This document shows, in pieces, positions 22,233 through 35,081 of a DNA stretch of 64,000 bases. Under the pieces are notes generated by a model, which did not search any database, had not been told where the DNA came from, and worked only from the letters and a program-made list of their open reading frames with translations. The stretch lies in the NCBI GenBank assembly GCA_015499995.1, contig JADNRV010000082.1:175687-239686 (forward strand), written 5' to 3'. The position numbers and the translations under genes were made by a program. The first letter of the stretch is position 1. Each line of letters begins with the position of its first letter. The DNA comes from Flammula alnicola. Lineage: Eukaryota > Basidiomycota > Agaricomycetes > Agaricales > Strophariaceae.

Positions 22233-25200
22233 ATGATCCTTTCTGACGTCGAGATTGCACAGGTTGAAATGACTCCCATGTCTTCCACCAACGCCAGCAG
22301 CACACCGCTTTCGTCTCGAGGCAATTCCCCATCCGATGCATATGCCAGTGGGATCGGCTTATCGAATCCTCATCTGAGCCATGGAAGGCGAAAGATGCTT
22401 GACCTCGTCAACAAATTGCACAGTACTGGGTATGTTTCAACACCTCCGAGCTTGTTCATCTTCTGAAAGTCACTATCAATGCAGGGTGCAAGTGGATATC
22501 GACTTGCCGCAAATTGCTGTCATTGGATCCCAGAGCGCTGGAAAATCGTCTCTCATTGAATCAATTTCCGGAATCACTCTTCCTCGCGCAGCTGGTACTT
22601 GTACTCGGTATTTCATGTCTCTTTTCTTTGACAAACTTCATCTTCTCACACCACTATCCTAGATGCCCCACAGAATGTCGTCTCTCGAGAAGTGATTCTT
22701 CATGGCAATGTACAGTATCTCTGCGTTTCATCACCGACCCCAGTGGACAACCGCTGGGACAAGCTCGCAATGAACGCTTTGGCGCAATAATCTACGATAA
22801 ATCCGAGGTCGAGGAACGCATCCGCAGGGCCCAACTTGCTATACTGAACCCAAAAGTCTCTGCGACAACATTCCTGGAGGGTGATGAGAGCGACGGGAAT
22901 TTCGACTCCAGCAACCAGCTCAGTTTTTCTCTGAACTCCGTGACTCTCCAGATCAGTGGCCCAGATGTTGCGGATCTTTCTTTTTGTGATCTTCCCGGTG
23001 CGTTTTGATTCCTTTCTTCGGCGTCAATGTGAAATTTTATTCTTTATCTATAGGATTGATCGCCAGTGTCAGCAGCAACCGTGGCAGCGGCGATGACATT
23101 GCTCTGGTTCAAAGTTTGGTTACGACCTACATCAAAAAACCTAGCTGCATTATCTTGTTGACGGTCGCATGCGAGAGTAAGTTAGCCATACTTATGTCGT
23201 GACATTGCCGTTCTTGTTAAATCAGTTTTCTTTTTCCGATAGCCGACTTTGAAAATCAGGGGGCCCATCGTTTGGCGAAACAATATGACCCAGAGGGGAA
23301 ACGAACGATTGGTAGGTTTTGACTTTTTGTTTACTGTTTATTGACGGAATTCCTAACACCGACATGTTGCTACAGGCGTTTTAACAAAGCCGGACCGTAT
23401 ACCGCTTGGCGAAGAAGCAACTGGCTCCCTTTCATTCGCAACGAAAAGGAATCTCTCGAGAACAACTGGTTTTGCGTGAAGCAGCCGTCGTCGAACGACC
23501 TCAAGTCCAACATTACCTGGGCACAAGCCCGTAAAATGGAAAATGATTTCTTTTCGTCCAAGGCGCCTGGTGTGACCTGGAAGGCATCTATCAGAAGTAC
23601 CTCCGGACCAGTAACTTGGTCGAGAGGCTAAGCAGCGTACTGTCAGATTTGATTTCGAAGCGGTATGTTTTTCCCCTTCCTCTTGTCAAACGGCACATTG
23701 AAATCTCGACGTTAATGCTCCCAGGCTACCCCAAATACAGGACGAACTTGAAAAGTCTATCATTGCCACTCGCGCCCTCTTGGGCCAGCTTCCACGTGAA
23801 CCATCTTCAGATCCACGCAGCGAGATCTCAGCGCTGTTGCACACGTTTACTAGCGATCTTGCACGACACGTGGAAGGCGTACCCGACGATGCCGACTCTG
23901 CCTTTGGCGCTGGTATAGGCCTCATTCAGGCCATCCGCCCTGCTCAGGAACGCTTTAGAGTCTCAATCCGTGAAACCGCGCCCAACTTTCGCCCTTTTGA
24001 GAGGGGCGATGCCGGCAAGAAGCATCTCCCTCTCGCATCGTTCTTGCGATCTGAGGAAGGTGTACGTGCCGAAGGTGAGGCAAGCGAAACCGAGGACGAA
24101 GACGACGCGGAGCAATCTGAAGGGATTAGGGACAGTGAATCACGAGAACAGGAAAAGGAAAAGAGAATCCGGCGAGATCATCTACATTGACGATGTTCTT
24201 GATAGGGCACACCGGTAAGTCTTGTCCCTTTATCATAATTGATGTTTAATAAATCACTTTTCCAGCGCACGAACCCGTGAATTACCAGGAAATTATCCCT
24301 TTGTCGTTCAAAAGACCTTCATCGATGCCGTTATCAAGGAGTGGCATGCCCCTGCCAAGGTTCTTTGCAAGACAGTCCATACCACAGTCTTGGAGCATGT
24401 TAAAGGCCTCGTCAGTAAGCATTTTGCTGAATTTGGACAAGGTCACCTCGAGCAACGAGTCAAGTAAGGTCATGTCCCCTTACTTTGTTCATACTTAAAG
24501 TTGACACCGTCGCTTTGGATAGGTCTATCGTCCAGCAACATATGAAACGGTGTCTGGACCGAGCTGAAGAACGCATCGAGTGGTTGCTTCAACTAGAAGA
24601 TCTTCCCTTCTCTCTCAACACACATTATCTTGCGGACTACAAGTCCAAATTTCTCTCGCACTACCGAGGCGCTCGTGAGAAGTATGAACGTGCGGATCTC
24701 ATCCATGCAATTCAACAGTATCAGAAGCCTTCGGCATCGACTAGTAATGCCACCATTAGTGCTCGTGCCAATTCCGTTCCATCCCAGCCAACGGGAATTG
24801 CGAAGGTGCTGGCTGGCTTAGCAGAGATCGGCATGACTGGCGTCAAAGCAGAGGACTTGCCGAAGTTGCTCCCACCTGATCGCATGGAGCCAGCCCTCAT
24901 CATCATGGCCGACGTGCGGGCGTATTTTCAAGGTTAGTCTGTCTGTTCTTCTTTATTTCGACTTCTTAATGATTTCTCTGAATCCTCTTTAGTCGCTTAC
25001 AAACGTTTCACGGATACTATCCCTCTCGCGATCGACCGCGAGCTCGTACGTGGAGTCGAACGTGACATCCTTCGTGCCATCTATTCTAACCTTGGTGTCA
25101 ATGGTCAAGACGGGATCAGGATTTGTAAAGAACTCGCGCAAGAAAGCCCTCAAGTTGCAGATAGGCGAGTTGACCTTCAGAAGAAATTGGAGCGGTTAGA

Positions 25201-25237
25201 GATTGCCAGCCAAGAACTGCTCTCTATTGGTGTCTAG
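22233..25237 (+). CDS. Dynamin-like GTPase, with frameshifts
   Basis: Ten exons: 22233-22429, 22485-22607, 22663-22997, 23054-23176, 23243-23311, 23376-23662, 23725-24214, 24266-24463, 24523-24932 and 24993-25237. All four dynamin GTPase motifs are present: G1 GSQSAGKSS, the G2 Thr in GTCTRCP, G3 DLPG and G4 TKPD. The middle domain follows ([21 protein letters not shown]), and the C-terminal third has a GED-like helical segment ([29 protein letters not shown]). It belongs to an agaricomycete family of dynamin-related proteins; a role in membrane remodelling is inferred from the family. I see no PH or proline-rich domain. Three breaks interrupt the frame: a missing base near 23415 (before [10 protein letters not shown]), a missing T near 23570 (CCTGG where CCTTGG is expected), and a further shift near 24165 in the acidic linker. 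These are either sequence errors or pseudogenisation. The start at 22233 is the first in-frame ATG. Confidence 0.8.
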
Positions 25238-25698
25238 TGTACAATCGAACCTTGTTGTGCTCCTGCAGGATTTGCATGTGGTTTCATTTTTCTTGCTCCA
25301 CCGCAGTGTCCATGCTCGTGGTCACTTCGCAACTCTGTTTGATACATTCAGTTACATACAAATGTGTATATCTAAATAAATTTTGATTTTCTTCTGTGCA
25401 TTATAAAGTTCGAAAGCACCGGAACATCTTTATTACGTGGCTGATGCTGATGCTACGAACGAGAAATTTCGATTTTGGTATGTGTTCGAACTTCGAGGAA
25501 TGACTTGGTGGTCCCTTCGATCGGGCAGGGCCGGTGGCTTAACGACGGTCGTGGGCTTTCTTCCCCGATTTATGTCGACGTACTTTCTTCCTTTCGTGAG
25601 CATCCTTGTTTCCTGTTTACACCTATAATACTTACCCACTTCATATAGCAAACTTCTTTCAACTCTTGGAATTGACGTTTTGGTCCAAGTTCAAAACG
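25238..25698. other. Intergenic, no gene seen
   Basis: Contains the 3' end of the dynamin-like gene and the leader of the F-box gene; nothing else was recognised. Confidence 0.5.
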
Positions 25699-27356
25699 AT
25701 GAGCAACGTCAACGATTTTCACTACTACTCACAAGGACAAGGTGGATGCAAACTCATGGGCCGAAGATCGTGTGCGCTATGCACTGAACTCGAAGAAATC
25801 GAGTCTTTGAGAGCGGAACTGGCTCAAAAGAGTTCACAACTCTGCGTTAAGATCAATCGATCCCACAGCGCCATTTTCCGGCTCCCACCAGAAATCATCG
25901 CGACAATCTTCGAGGCATATCTCTACGGTTCTTCATACGCCGAATTTTTATACCAACCCCAGGACCCCATGAAATTTCCACCGCCCGATTGCACTCCTTT
26001 CTTACTCGGCGCCGTTTGCAAAGTGTGGAGAGATGTAGCGTGGTCGACTCCCAGTCTCTGGGCCTCAATAACAATTCACGTCGACTTTCGCCACGTTGAA
26101 CAACCTGTACAAACTCTCCTGACAAAAGAATGGTTGTCTCGGTCCGGAAAACTTCCCCTCTCGATTCGTCTCCTGGATGATTTACCTTCCCGCAACAACG
26201 ATATATTTCAAATTCGTCCACTCATCGCTGTTATCAATCAATACTCCCCTCGATGGCGACATCTCCACCTCGATCTCCCAATCTGCCTGTTTCCTTTTTT
26301 CCGACCGCTTGGCGATCAAGCTCCGATACTCGAATACATGAGGATTGAGGGTCAAGATCATTTCTTGAATGATCATCCAGCGAATGAAAGGAATGCGAAT
26401 ACCCTGAGGCTTGGAGCTGCCCCGCGCCTCAAGTGCGTTTCCATCCATAGGATAACCCTACGTCTCGTCGATATTCCATGGGAGAATATCACCCGATTTT
26501 TGGGGGAACAATCGTCAGTTTCGGAGTGCTTGCAGATTCTTCGCCGAGCGCCGTTATTAGAACACTGTGTATTCCAACGCAGTAGCGGGTTAACACACGG
26601 GTATCCCATTTTTGCACACCAATTCTTGCTCGACACCTTCAGACCTTATATATTTTGCTCCCAATTCAAAACTCCCATATAATTTTCAACAACATCACAA
26701 GCCCGTCCCTCAACGAATTATCCCTCACTGGAAGTATCCCAAGCTGCGAAGCATTGATAACTTTCCTCGCTCGCTCTCATTGCAGTTTGCGTTGCCTTTC
26801 CCTTAGCTATTTTGCCGCTCCTGATGCAGAGCTAATCTGTTTGCTCCGCTCGCAACCTTCATTAACAGCTCTCGCTCTTCGATGGTCTCTCTCACTCTCA
26901 CGACGCCTTCTATCGGCAATTGCTACCACTCAAAACGGCCAGCTCTCAAGCGGCTCCGAGGGTCCCTTTCTGCCTCTTTTGGAATGTCTCGAGTTTGTGG
27001 GTGTGATGTCCGACTTCTCTTGGGAGCACTTTGCCGAAATCTTTCCATCCTTTTCACAAGAGCAAGCGGCTGGATTGTTGCACGCAGATGCATTGCCCAC
27101 ATTTGACTCCCAGAAACCCTCGCATTCATTGCGATGTGTTCTGGTGACGTTTGCCCACAACACTGTGCATGCAGTTAACCATCCCGAGGTTCCTTATATC
27201 CCCGAGTCGGTCCTTCCTCGCCTGCTTCATGCTCTAGAAGGTGGGGTAGACCTCAAAATCAACGTCACTTATAATGGGACCGACGCAAAAGACTGGCTAA
27301 AACTTTCTCAAGAATTCCATCAGGTCCACAATGACCATCTATTAACGGGAAATTGA
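25699..27356 (+). CDS. F-box domain protein, with a probable one-base frameshift
   Basis: A long, apparently intronless frame starting at ATG 25699. A short coiled segment (LEEIESLRAELAQKSSQL) precedes the typical mushroom F-box IFRLPPEIIATIFEAYL and FLLGAVCKVWRDVAWSTPSLW. LRR-like segments follow (WRHLHLDLPICLF, APRLKCVSIHRITL). Near 26637 the frame shifts by one base: the text reads QFLLDTFRPYI but one base earlier gives LQTLYILLPIQNSHIIFNNI, which continues through SLNELSLTGSIP and LSLSYFAAPDAELICLLRS to the stop at 27356. A lost C in CACCTTCAG would explain it. No intron fits at that point. The role would be SCF-dependent substrate recognition. It is unrelated in detail to the F-box gene at 7.4 kb. 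The start could be contested because the frame is open upstream, but without an ATG. Confidence 0.75.
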
Positions 27357-28264
27357 CCTCTCCTACGATTCCCTCTGTGACCCGACTTCATTTCGGTGAT
27401 ATTACACATAACTCCCCAGTTTTCTATAGCTGATAGGATACCGTCCTCGCTATGTACATGCTCTGCTCTACTGTACCTCAGCGCTCGGGGCATGTTAATG
27501 AGAACATGATCCCATGATATCCCTGATTCCCATCATCCAAAAAACCTACTTAACATCTAAATATGATCTTGAATACATCCGCCATCACTGTGGTCAACGA
27601 ACGTTGAAGTCCATCGCCTGATGACCTCTGTTCCGAGGACGAGAGCCATGCTCGCAGCCGTCCTTTTACACTCGAGAACGAATTCGAAGTTGTGAATTAT
27701 TATTATCCTCGCTAACTTTTCGCAGACGATGCCATTGACCATATGGACATGCTAACCACCTGGTCCAACTGCATTCGGGACAGGACGTGTATATTATTGG
27801 ATGCAACAAAAATCACCAATAAGAACTGAGAAGCCTTTGTTCATCGTGACCATGGCACATATAGTCGGGGATCTCGGAGTCCTCAGCAAAATAACTGCCT
27901 TCGTGGATTTGTTACCGCCCTCCGACGAAGTTAAGTACCTTTGAGCTGTACTTAGCTTGACGACAGTCAGGGTCATGGCACGTGAATTCAGCTGAATTCC
28001 CATCGGCGAACTCTCAGTCACCCCACCTCTCCTCACCTCCCCATATTTGCAGAGAACAACAGCCCTTCTGTGAAAAGACTCGTCTAACTATATTTTGATT
28101 GCTCGTGATTCAGAGTCCATATGGGCAGTCCTCCTTCTCCTCACCACAATCAGCGACAACCAATTCAGATATTTACATAATATTCACAGCAAATGCCTCT
28201 CCTTTCATCTCACAGTGCTCTGCCGTTCGACTTTTGGGATCTCCTAGTCTCACTGTCTGACGCG
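27357..28264. other. Intergenic, no gene seen
   Basis: Short frames only. The right part is the upstream region of the ceramidase gene. Confidence 0.45.
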
Positions 28265-31200
28265 ATGTCGAACTTCTTCTGGTATCTAACAGCGTTCTTA
28301 GCTTCGAGTTCAGTACTTCCGAATGGCGGGTTGCAAGCAGCGTCGGCGCAGTACTTGTTGGGTCTCGGTGAGTTGCCTCGTGATATAATGTGGATGTAGA
28401 GACTGGTTCGCTGACAAGAGCCCAGGGATTGGCGACATTACTGGGTATTTGTCACGCATGCGCGAAGTTCACTCGTCTAAAGTCGTTAATATAGCCCAGT
28501 TGTAGAAACCAATATGATGGTATGGGTAATCTCGGACTTGACCTTGCCCTTACTGACAATGACGAATCACAGGGTTACGCGTCTTTGGCCCAAACAGACA
28601 CAGGATTGCACATGCGTGAACGCAGTCGAGCTTTCATAGTAGCAGACGCCGCAGCTCCGAGCAACCGAATCGTCTTCATTAATGCTGGTGCGTAGTATCT
28701 CTCATGGACACCGGAGCCCATTCTGAGAAGGGCGGAGTGGAAGAAATGACAGCTTCATGGCGTGCAAAGTTCAACTAACAATTCTTCGTAGATATCGCTA
28801 TGGGCGACTCAGGCGTCCGTCGTTCGATTGTCTCACAGCTCTCTTCCCAATTCCCCGGAATCTATACCGACGCGAACATCGCGTTTGTCGGAACCCACCA
28901 GCATTCAGGAGTCGGCGGATACCTCGAGAACCTTCTTCCACAGATCACTTCTCTCGGATACGTGAAACAGACAGCCGATGCTATCATAGCAGGCACTGTC
29001 CTTGCCGTTCAACGCGCTCACGCCAGCCTCGCACCTGGCAAGCTCAGCCTCGGGAACACGACTATCCTGAACGCGAACATCAATCGATCACCGACTGCCT
29101 ATCTTGCTAACCCGGCCGCGGAGCGTGCGAGATACCAGTTTGACCAAGATAAGGACATGACGGTTTTGAGGTTCGATGACACGAACGGAAATGCGAGGGG
29201 ATTGTTGAGCTTCTTTGCTGTCCATGGGACCAGTTTGTACGAAGTGCGTTTCTACATGCACGGAAGCGGTGTAAGATATTCACGACCTTTTACAGAATAA
29301 TACCTTGATCAGCGCGGATAACAAAGGGATGGCTGCTTTTCTGTATGAATGTGAGCATTTCACTACACCTATTGCTTCCATTTCAACTGACTTCAAATGT
29401 CGAAACGTCTCAGCCTTCGTCGAGCCGAATTCAGCCCCAGGAAACGCTACCTTTGTAGCTGGCTTCACACAATGTAGGAATAGAAAGCCCTTCGCCCTTA
29501 TGTTTATTCATCCAATCTTCTTTAGCCAACGTCGGAGATACAAGCCCCAACACGTTCGTTGGAATTGTCTAATCTTTCTTTTTACCCTGCTCATGTCAAT
29601 CATTGCAGACTTGGAGCATTTTGTGAAAGTCCTGGACAACCATTTGACGGACAACCCTGCGAAGCTGACCACTCGACTTGTGGTGGAACTGTACAGAATT
29701 GCCATGGGCGGTATGTGCTGTCATCTCTCGTCACTTCGGCATTCTGGCAGGAGAGACTCATCACCCACGTTTGCTAACCCTACACTCACAGAGGCCCAGG
29801 ATTTCTCATTTCGGACTTTGAGTCGAATAGAATCATCGGCGAAGCACAATTTCAAGGAGCACAAACAATAATGAACGGAGCATTGAGTGCTGTCCATGGC
29901 ACTGTCAAGAGTGTTCATGTCTACATGACAATGTATGTCATTTTCCCCTCGTCTGTCTGGGTTTTGTCGACATCTGACACTGGGCGCATTTCCGCATTTA
30001 TAGGGCAAATCACTCATTTGCTCTTCCGAACGGAACCACAGTGTCTACCTGTCCGGCTGCCATGGGTACGTCAGTTGTTATACTCTCAAGCTTCCTCCTC
30101 CATCTAGCTTGGTCGATATCATACCACTCATTGACCACTTTTCTCATGGCAGGCTTTGCGTTTGCTGGTGGAACAACGTAAGGTTCCCTCCGGACATCTT
30201 CACTGGTGTTCTTCTGAACATCCCGACAATGCAGTGACGGACCCGGAGCATTTGATTTCGTTCAAGGAGATAACTCTTCGACTCCCCAGTAAGCCTGAAT
30301 TGTTTTCTTTCGCAAGCGAACAGATTCCCTAAAGTCACCCTTCAACTTTCGAATTCTCATAGAAATCCATTTTGGGAAATCGTGAAAGGTAAACAACCCC
30401 CGGATATTTATCGGAGGCCGAATTCCAGACCACCCTGACATCTTCTTTTCGCTACTTGGTTTTATTTCTTCAGGCGTTGTAACTCCTTTACCCTCAGCAG
30501 CCCAGATAGCTTGTCAAGACCCTAAGCCCATCTTGCTGAATACGGTATGTGCTGTCAACCCTTGTGGTTCCGCCCGTTGTCCTAACAGACGTCCACATTT
30601 TCCAGGGTTTCGCGCATACTCCTTACGAATGGGCACCAAATAGTGTAGATATTCAAATGCTTCGTGTCGGAAACTTTGGTGCGTCAAATCCTATCAATGT
30701 CATTCTTTCCTGGTTTAGCGCTCTTCCTTCTCCACCGCGGAGTTTATGGTGCCTCCATAAGCGTTTGTGGCTTTTTTGCCTTTTTGGGTACTGTGCGCCA
30801 AAGAATAGCGAGCTAACGGCTTTTCGTACATTGTTTCTCACCCAACAGTGATGCTGATAATGCCAGGTGTGTTTATCATCTGATCTCGTTGGATTTCGCC
30901 GTGATCAATCTAATCCAAACCATCACTTATTATTATCTTGCTCCATTTTTATCTCGCAGGCGAGCTTACCACTATGGCTGGTAGACGCATTCGGTTCGTG
31001 ATTCCTTGTTATTCCTATGCTTCTTCCCAAAAATTAACACGACTCTCTCATATGCTATGTCTTCTTCATTCAATTTCTATCATCCCACTGATAAATTCGC
31101 GATGCTGCTTCTTACCCCCAACTGCGCACACCCAACACCGCTTCGCAATTCAAACTTTCATGATGGTGTTCTCACGAAATGTCTATTCTCTTTACGGCAT

Positions 31201-32490
31201 TGACCCTCGGATAGGGAAGCGGTGCGGGCTGAGCTGATCTCCAGTGCTGTTCTCGGGGCGGATGCGTATGTTGTCGTGGCGGGACCTGCTAATGTGTATG
31301 CGCACTACGTCACGACTCGTGAAGAGTACGGCATTCAGCGCTACGAAGGCGCGAGTACTATTTTCGGTCCATGTGAGTCATTTCTGCTTCGGCTTTTCCA
31401 CTTCGCTTTCAATGTCCCAGTTGATCTACCATCGGGGGACGGCACATTATGGGGATGCTTTCGCCGGGTCACTTTGACTTTGAATTCAGCCTTTAATTTA
31501 GGCGCGTGACTTGACGGAAGTGTCGACAGAGCGACTTCTTTTTTGTGACATATGCCTTCAGTACTCTGTTCCCCGCTTTGCTTGCGCTTTTGAATCCCTG
31601 GTTGCTGGCGTATGTCTGATACAAATCTTCTTCTGGGGCACAGTCACTCTCGAAGCATACATCGACAAGTACTCTAGTCTGGTGCCATTCCTTGCCGATA
31701 ACGCGAGTGGAACGCCAGCATCCGACCCACCTCCACCAGAGCAAACGTCAAAAGCCATCTCACTGCAGGTAAGCCCTGATAACCTTTTCGGGCCATTAAT
31801 GTAAATAACGCCGTTTATCCGTTATCTTCCGTCAGACTGCCGTCGTGTTTGATGCAGCACCTATCGGAAAGAAGTTTGGTGCTGTGTTGACTGATGTGAA
31901 CACAGCAGCAGCTTACCACGCAGGAGACACCGTCTCGGCACAATTCGTGGGTGCAAACCCCCGGGTGCGTGATTCTGATTGAGAAAGTTCTATGAAAGGG
32001 TGGCTATATTAATAATTATGTATCCCTTCTTCAAATAGAACAACCTGCGTCTGGAAGGAACCTTCCTCACAGTTGACCAGTCGGTTTCTGGACAGTGGAA
32101 CTCGGTGCGCACCGACTCACATCCCTCGACTATCTATAACTGGACAAGAGTTAGCACCGTACGTAACGTAACGATCTTTTGACTATGTAACTACTAAAAC
32201 CCGACGATCTTGCGCCCAATAGGTTCTGGGGACTAGCTCAGCCACTATATCCTGGTAAGATTGTTGTTTACGGAAGCGGTTTAACACTGACGTGTGCTAT
32301 TTCAGGACCATCGAAAGTGGTACACCTGGTGAGTCCGAGCCTTTCGCCATCTCTCACGTTAGTCAGGCACTGAACTTTCGTTCAACAACTAGCTGGAACC
32401 TATCGCCTTAGCTATTTTGGTGATTCTAAGCCGCTCATAGGCTCGATATCTTCCTTCACTGGAACTTCTTCTTCCTTTACTGTTGCGTAA
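28265..32490 (+). CDS. Neutral ceramidase
   Basis: Twenty-five exons joined with consistent phase encode 715 residues. They start at 28265, 28426, 28495, 28573, 28792, 29296, 29414, 29526, 29609, 29792, 30004, 30153, 30235, 30363, 30474, 30606, 30849, 30960, 31215, 31644, 31836, 32039, 32223, 32306 and 32393. The enzyme hydrolyses the N-acyl bond of ceramide at neutral pH, outside the plasma membrane or after secretion. A signal peptide (MSNFFWYLTAFLA to about residue 30) precedes YLLGLGIGDITG. THQHSG is the zinc-ligand region, and NNTLISADNKG carries the catalytic Ser. GFAFAGGTTDGPGAFDFVQGD, MLIMPGELTTMAGRR and NVYAHYVTTREEYGIQRYEG are all family hallmarks. A C-terminal Ig-like domain (residues about 540-715, WTRVSTVLGTSSATISW) ends it. 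Length is normal. Two introns are long (30994-31214 and 31373-31643). Many exons are only 18-35 nt. A degraded copy of the last exons follows at 33163. Confidence 0.95.
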
Positions 32491-33162
32491 TGCGTTGACC
32501 ACATTACTTTGCGTTTGCTCTTCACTGTAAATGCATTTCGCTCATCAGCACGAGTTAGGGTGCAATTTCTTTCACGAATACCAATGCCATGACATTTCAC
32601 TACAAAAGAAAGGGGAGACAGCTCCACAACCTTTGCTGACGTCTGACTCGTCCTCTCATACATTCTGATTATGCAACACTTATGGCGAAGGATCAAGAAT
32701 GTGTGCGTGTTCGAATTCATGGGAATAGTGAGTACCACTGCGTAGGTGGATGACTGACACAAATAAATTGCCAGAACATTTTGTTACAGTAGTATTAACT
32801 AGGCATCACAAAAGGTGAGCTGTTCGCTCGGATGTTATCAAGGTGCTATGGACTATCAGTAGGCGCCCGCATGGGAGACGTAAATTCGGATGACAAATTG
32901 ATGGATTTATTCTATTCGGAAACCCGTATGTTTTGGGTATGTTGTATGTATTGCAATTTCGCTTAAATTATGGCTTCTTAAATCGTTTACCGTGCCAAGG
33001 TTACATTGCAGAAACGGCGCTTCTGTAGGGTTTGCCTACCTCTCAACAGTCGAACGGTACCGTCGGCAGACCGTGTGTCGGATCATGTTCGGGAAGCCAA
33101 AACGGGACGAGAAATTATCTTAACAAATGATCAAGTCACAAGTTGAATTCGCCAATCGCTTA
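32491..33162. other. Intergenic, no gene seen
   Basis: Between the ceramidase stop and the duplicated fragment of its 3' end. I found no similarity to the ceramidase in this part. Confidence 0.4.
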
Positions 33163-33547
33163 ATTTTCTGGACAATGGAAATCGGTGGGAAGCAACTCAC
33201 CTCCATCGATTACCTATAACTGGAATGTATTTAGGACTGTACGTAACATAATGGTCTAAGTATGTCATTGCTCATAGAACCCGACGATCTTGCGTTGAAT
33301 AGGTTTTGGGGCTTACGAGTGTATCCTCATAAACTGAAGGGATCTAACGTTTAACGTTTATGTACATATGTTATTTCAGGAGAATCGAGGGTGGGGTAAG
33401 TACATCAAGTCCGACCCCTTCGCTTCTCTCACATTAGTCAGGCCGCAGGCGCTCGCTCAGCCTCGCTGAACGCGTCTAACAACTGACCGGAACTTGCATG
33501 CACCTATCGCCTTCGCTATTCCAGTGACTTTAAGCCACTCGTGTAGT
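33163..33547 (+). pseudogene. Degenerate duplicate of the ceramidase 3' end
   Basis: This stretch tracks the last four exons and introns of the ceramidase (about 32085-32440) in order. TTTTCTGGACAATGG corresponds to GTTTCTGGACAGTGG, and CCTATAACTGGAA to the TIYNW codons. GTACGTAACATAATGGTCT follows the donor of intron 22, and GAACCCGACGATCTTGCG with its TAG acceptor ends that intron. TATTTCAGGAGAATCGA corresponds to exon 24, then CTCTCACATTAGTCAGGC to intron 24. Finally CCTATCGCCTTCGCTATTCC is equivalent to the TYRLSYF codons. The copy has many substitutions and indels and no open frame. Introns are retained, so it arose as a DNA-level tandem duplication and not by retrotransposition. Whether more of the gene was once duplicated cannot be seen. 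Confidence 0.8.
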
Positions 33548-33792
33548 TGTTTATCATTTATCAGCACGAGCTGGGATTCAATTTTTACAATGACGAGGAC
33601 GTGCGTGTGTATAACGAGCGGATCCAGTCAGCCAAACATCTGCCTCGAGGACAACATGTGGTTGATCTCCGAGTGACTCGTTATGACTGCCGACGAGGGT
33701 GCGTGCGTGGACCACCGCAGCCAACGCCCTTCGCCCTCTAACCACCATTGCTACTGGCTTAAGCTTGAACCAAGGCTCGACAGTAGCTGAAC

Positions 33793-34486
33793 ATGTTCCG
33801 CAATCTCACCACTCAACTCACGCAAACGGCATCCGGGGCAAACGCAGATGCGAAGAAGGTGCTGTCTCCGGCATTGCGTCCGGACATCTACGGTTTGATA
33901 GACACGACGAAGACGTGGGCTATTGGGGGGTTGGGTGGGGGACAAGCGGGGGACGGGGTGTCGTACGGCCCAATCTTAGCGACTATTAAGAAGCACCTCC
34001 CTGAGACGAAGAAGCCGGGGCTTGAGTCGTTCGGGCAGGCCGAGGGGGAGATCGCGGTCATTATTGGGGGGATCACCAATATGATACTCGAGTTAAGCAA
34101 GTGGGAAGGCATGGCCGCCGGCATGGCGATGCGCACATGGGTCGACTCGCTCGTCGAAGCACATGGGAGGGCTTCTAGTCAGACAAGGAAGGACCTGATC
34201 GCGAAGGGCATCACGCGGGGACTCAACCAATACACGGACGTGACGCTTCTGACGAAGGACTTCACGACCCGCATCCAGATTATCTCCTGCTTGAAAACGG
34301 GTAAGTCTTGGTTCTTCTGTTCCTATTCACTTGCCGTTCTTCTACTGTCGATTCATTTGGAACTTGGGGTTTTTATCTGTCAACTGATGTAATGCTGCTC
34401 CTTTTTCAGTTAGTTCGAGGATTTATGGCGCCGGAACCGACGAAGCGAGGCAGAGCGAGGCAATGTGGAGTTCCAAGTTCATCTGA
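33793..34486 (+). CDS. Unrecognised small protein
   Basis: Exons 33793-34300 and 34410-34486 give 194 residues. The reading frame is supported by composition: codons are G/C-rich at third positions, unlike its surroundings, and a standard 109-nt intron (GTAAGT...TTTCAG) restores the frame to a tidy C-terminus (SSRIYGAGTDEAR). Visible features are a Gly-rich stretch (GGLGGGQAGDG), a hydrophobic helix candidate (IAVIIGGITNMILEL), and GMAAGMAMRTWVDSL. No signal peptide or catalytic motif is seen and I do not recognise the family. An adjacent open frame just upstream (about 33565-33665, HELGFNFYNDEDVRVYNERI) looks protein-like and could be an exon or relic of another gene. The start is the first ATG in frame. 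Confidence 0.5.
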
Positions 34487-35081
34487 GGTAGCCATTATCG
34501 CTTTCTTTTCTTTTCTCTCGATGATACCAGTGTTTCTATTCTGATGGGTGTACATGTGTATAATACAACATACAAATTTTTCGGCTACTCGCATCTCTTG
34601 GAATATTTGTCCTAGCAAATTTCACAGCGATGTTTCGAGTAGAGGTGTGAAACGAAAGCGGAAGCCCTCGGACTAGTAGTACTTCTCAAAACAATAAATG
34701 AACTAAATAAAATGGGTATAGATGTGAAGCAAGGTGGAGAAATTGTGATTCATAGCATAGCGAGATGATGTGATCGAGAGATCAGTGAGAGGAACAAGGA
34801 AAAAACAACGATGCTAATGATTTTAATTATTTGCGAGATGCGAGAATGAAAATGCGGGGAAGTTTAGATGACAGATGATTAATAGAAACCTGAAATGGAT
34901 AAACGTATACAAAATGGATAGATTGAGGTTTGCAAAATGAAATGAATTGGGTAGACATAAAGATAAGGGGTGAGCGTACAGTGCAGACACACAGAACTGT
35001 TTTTACACGATGGAAGATCATAGAGCCTGAATAAAGAGGTAAAAAAATAGGTCAGACACCAGAAGTGGCGGTGGGAACATA
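34487..35081. other. Intergenic, no gene seen
   Basis: A-rich interval between two convergent genes. It presumably holds the 3' UTRs of the small plus-strand gene and the TEA factor. Confidence 0.5.
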
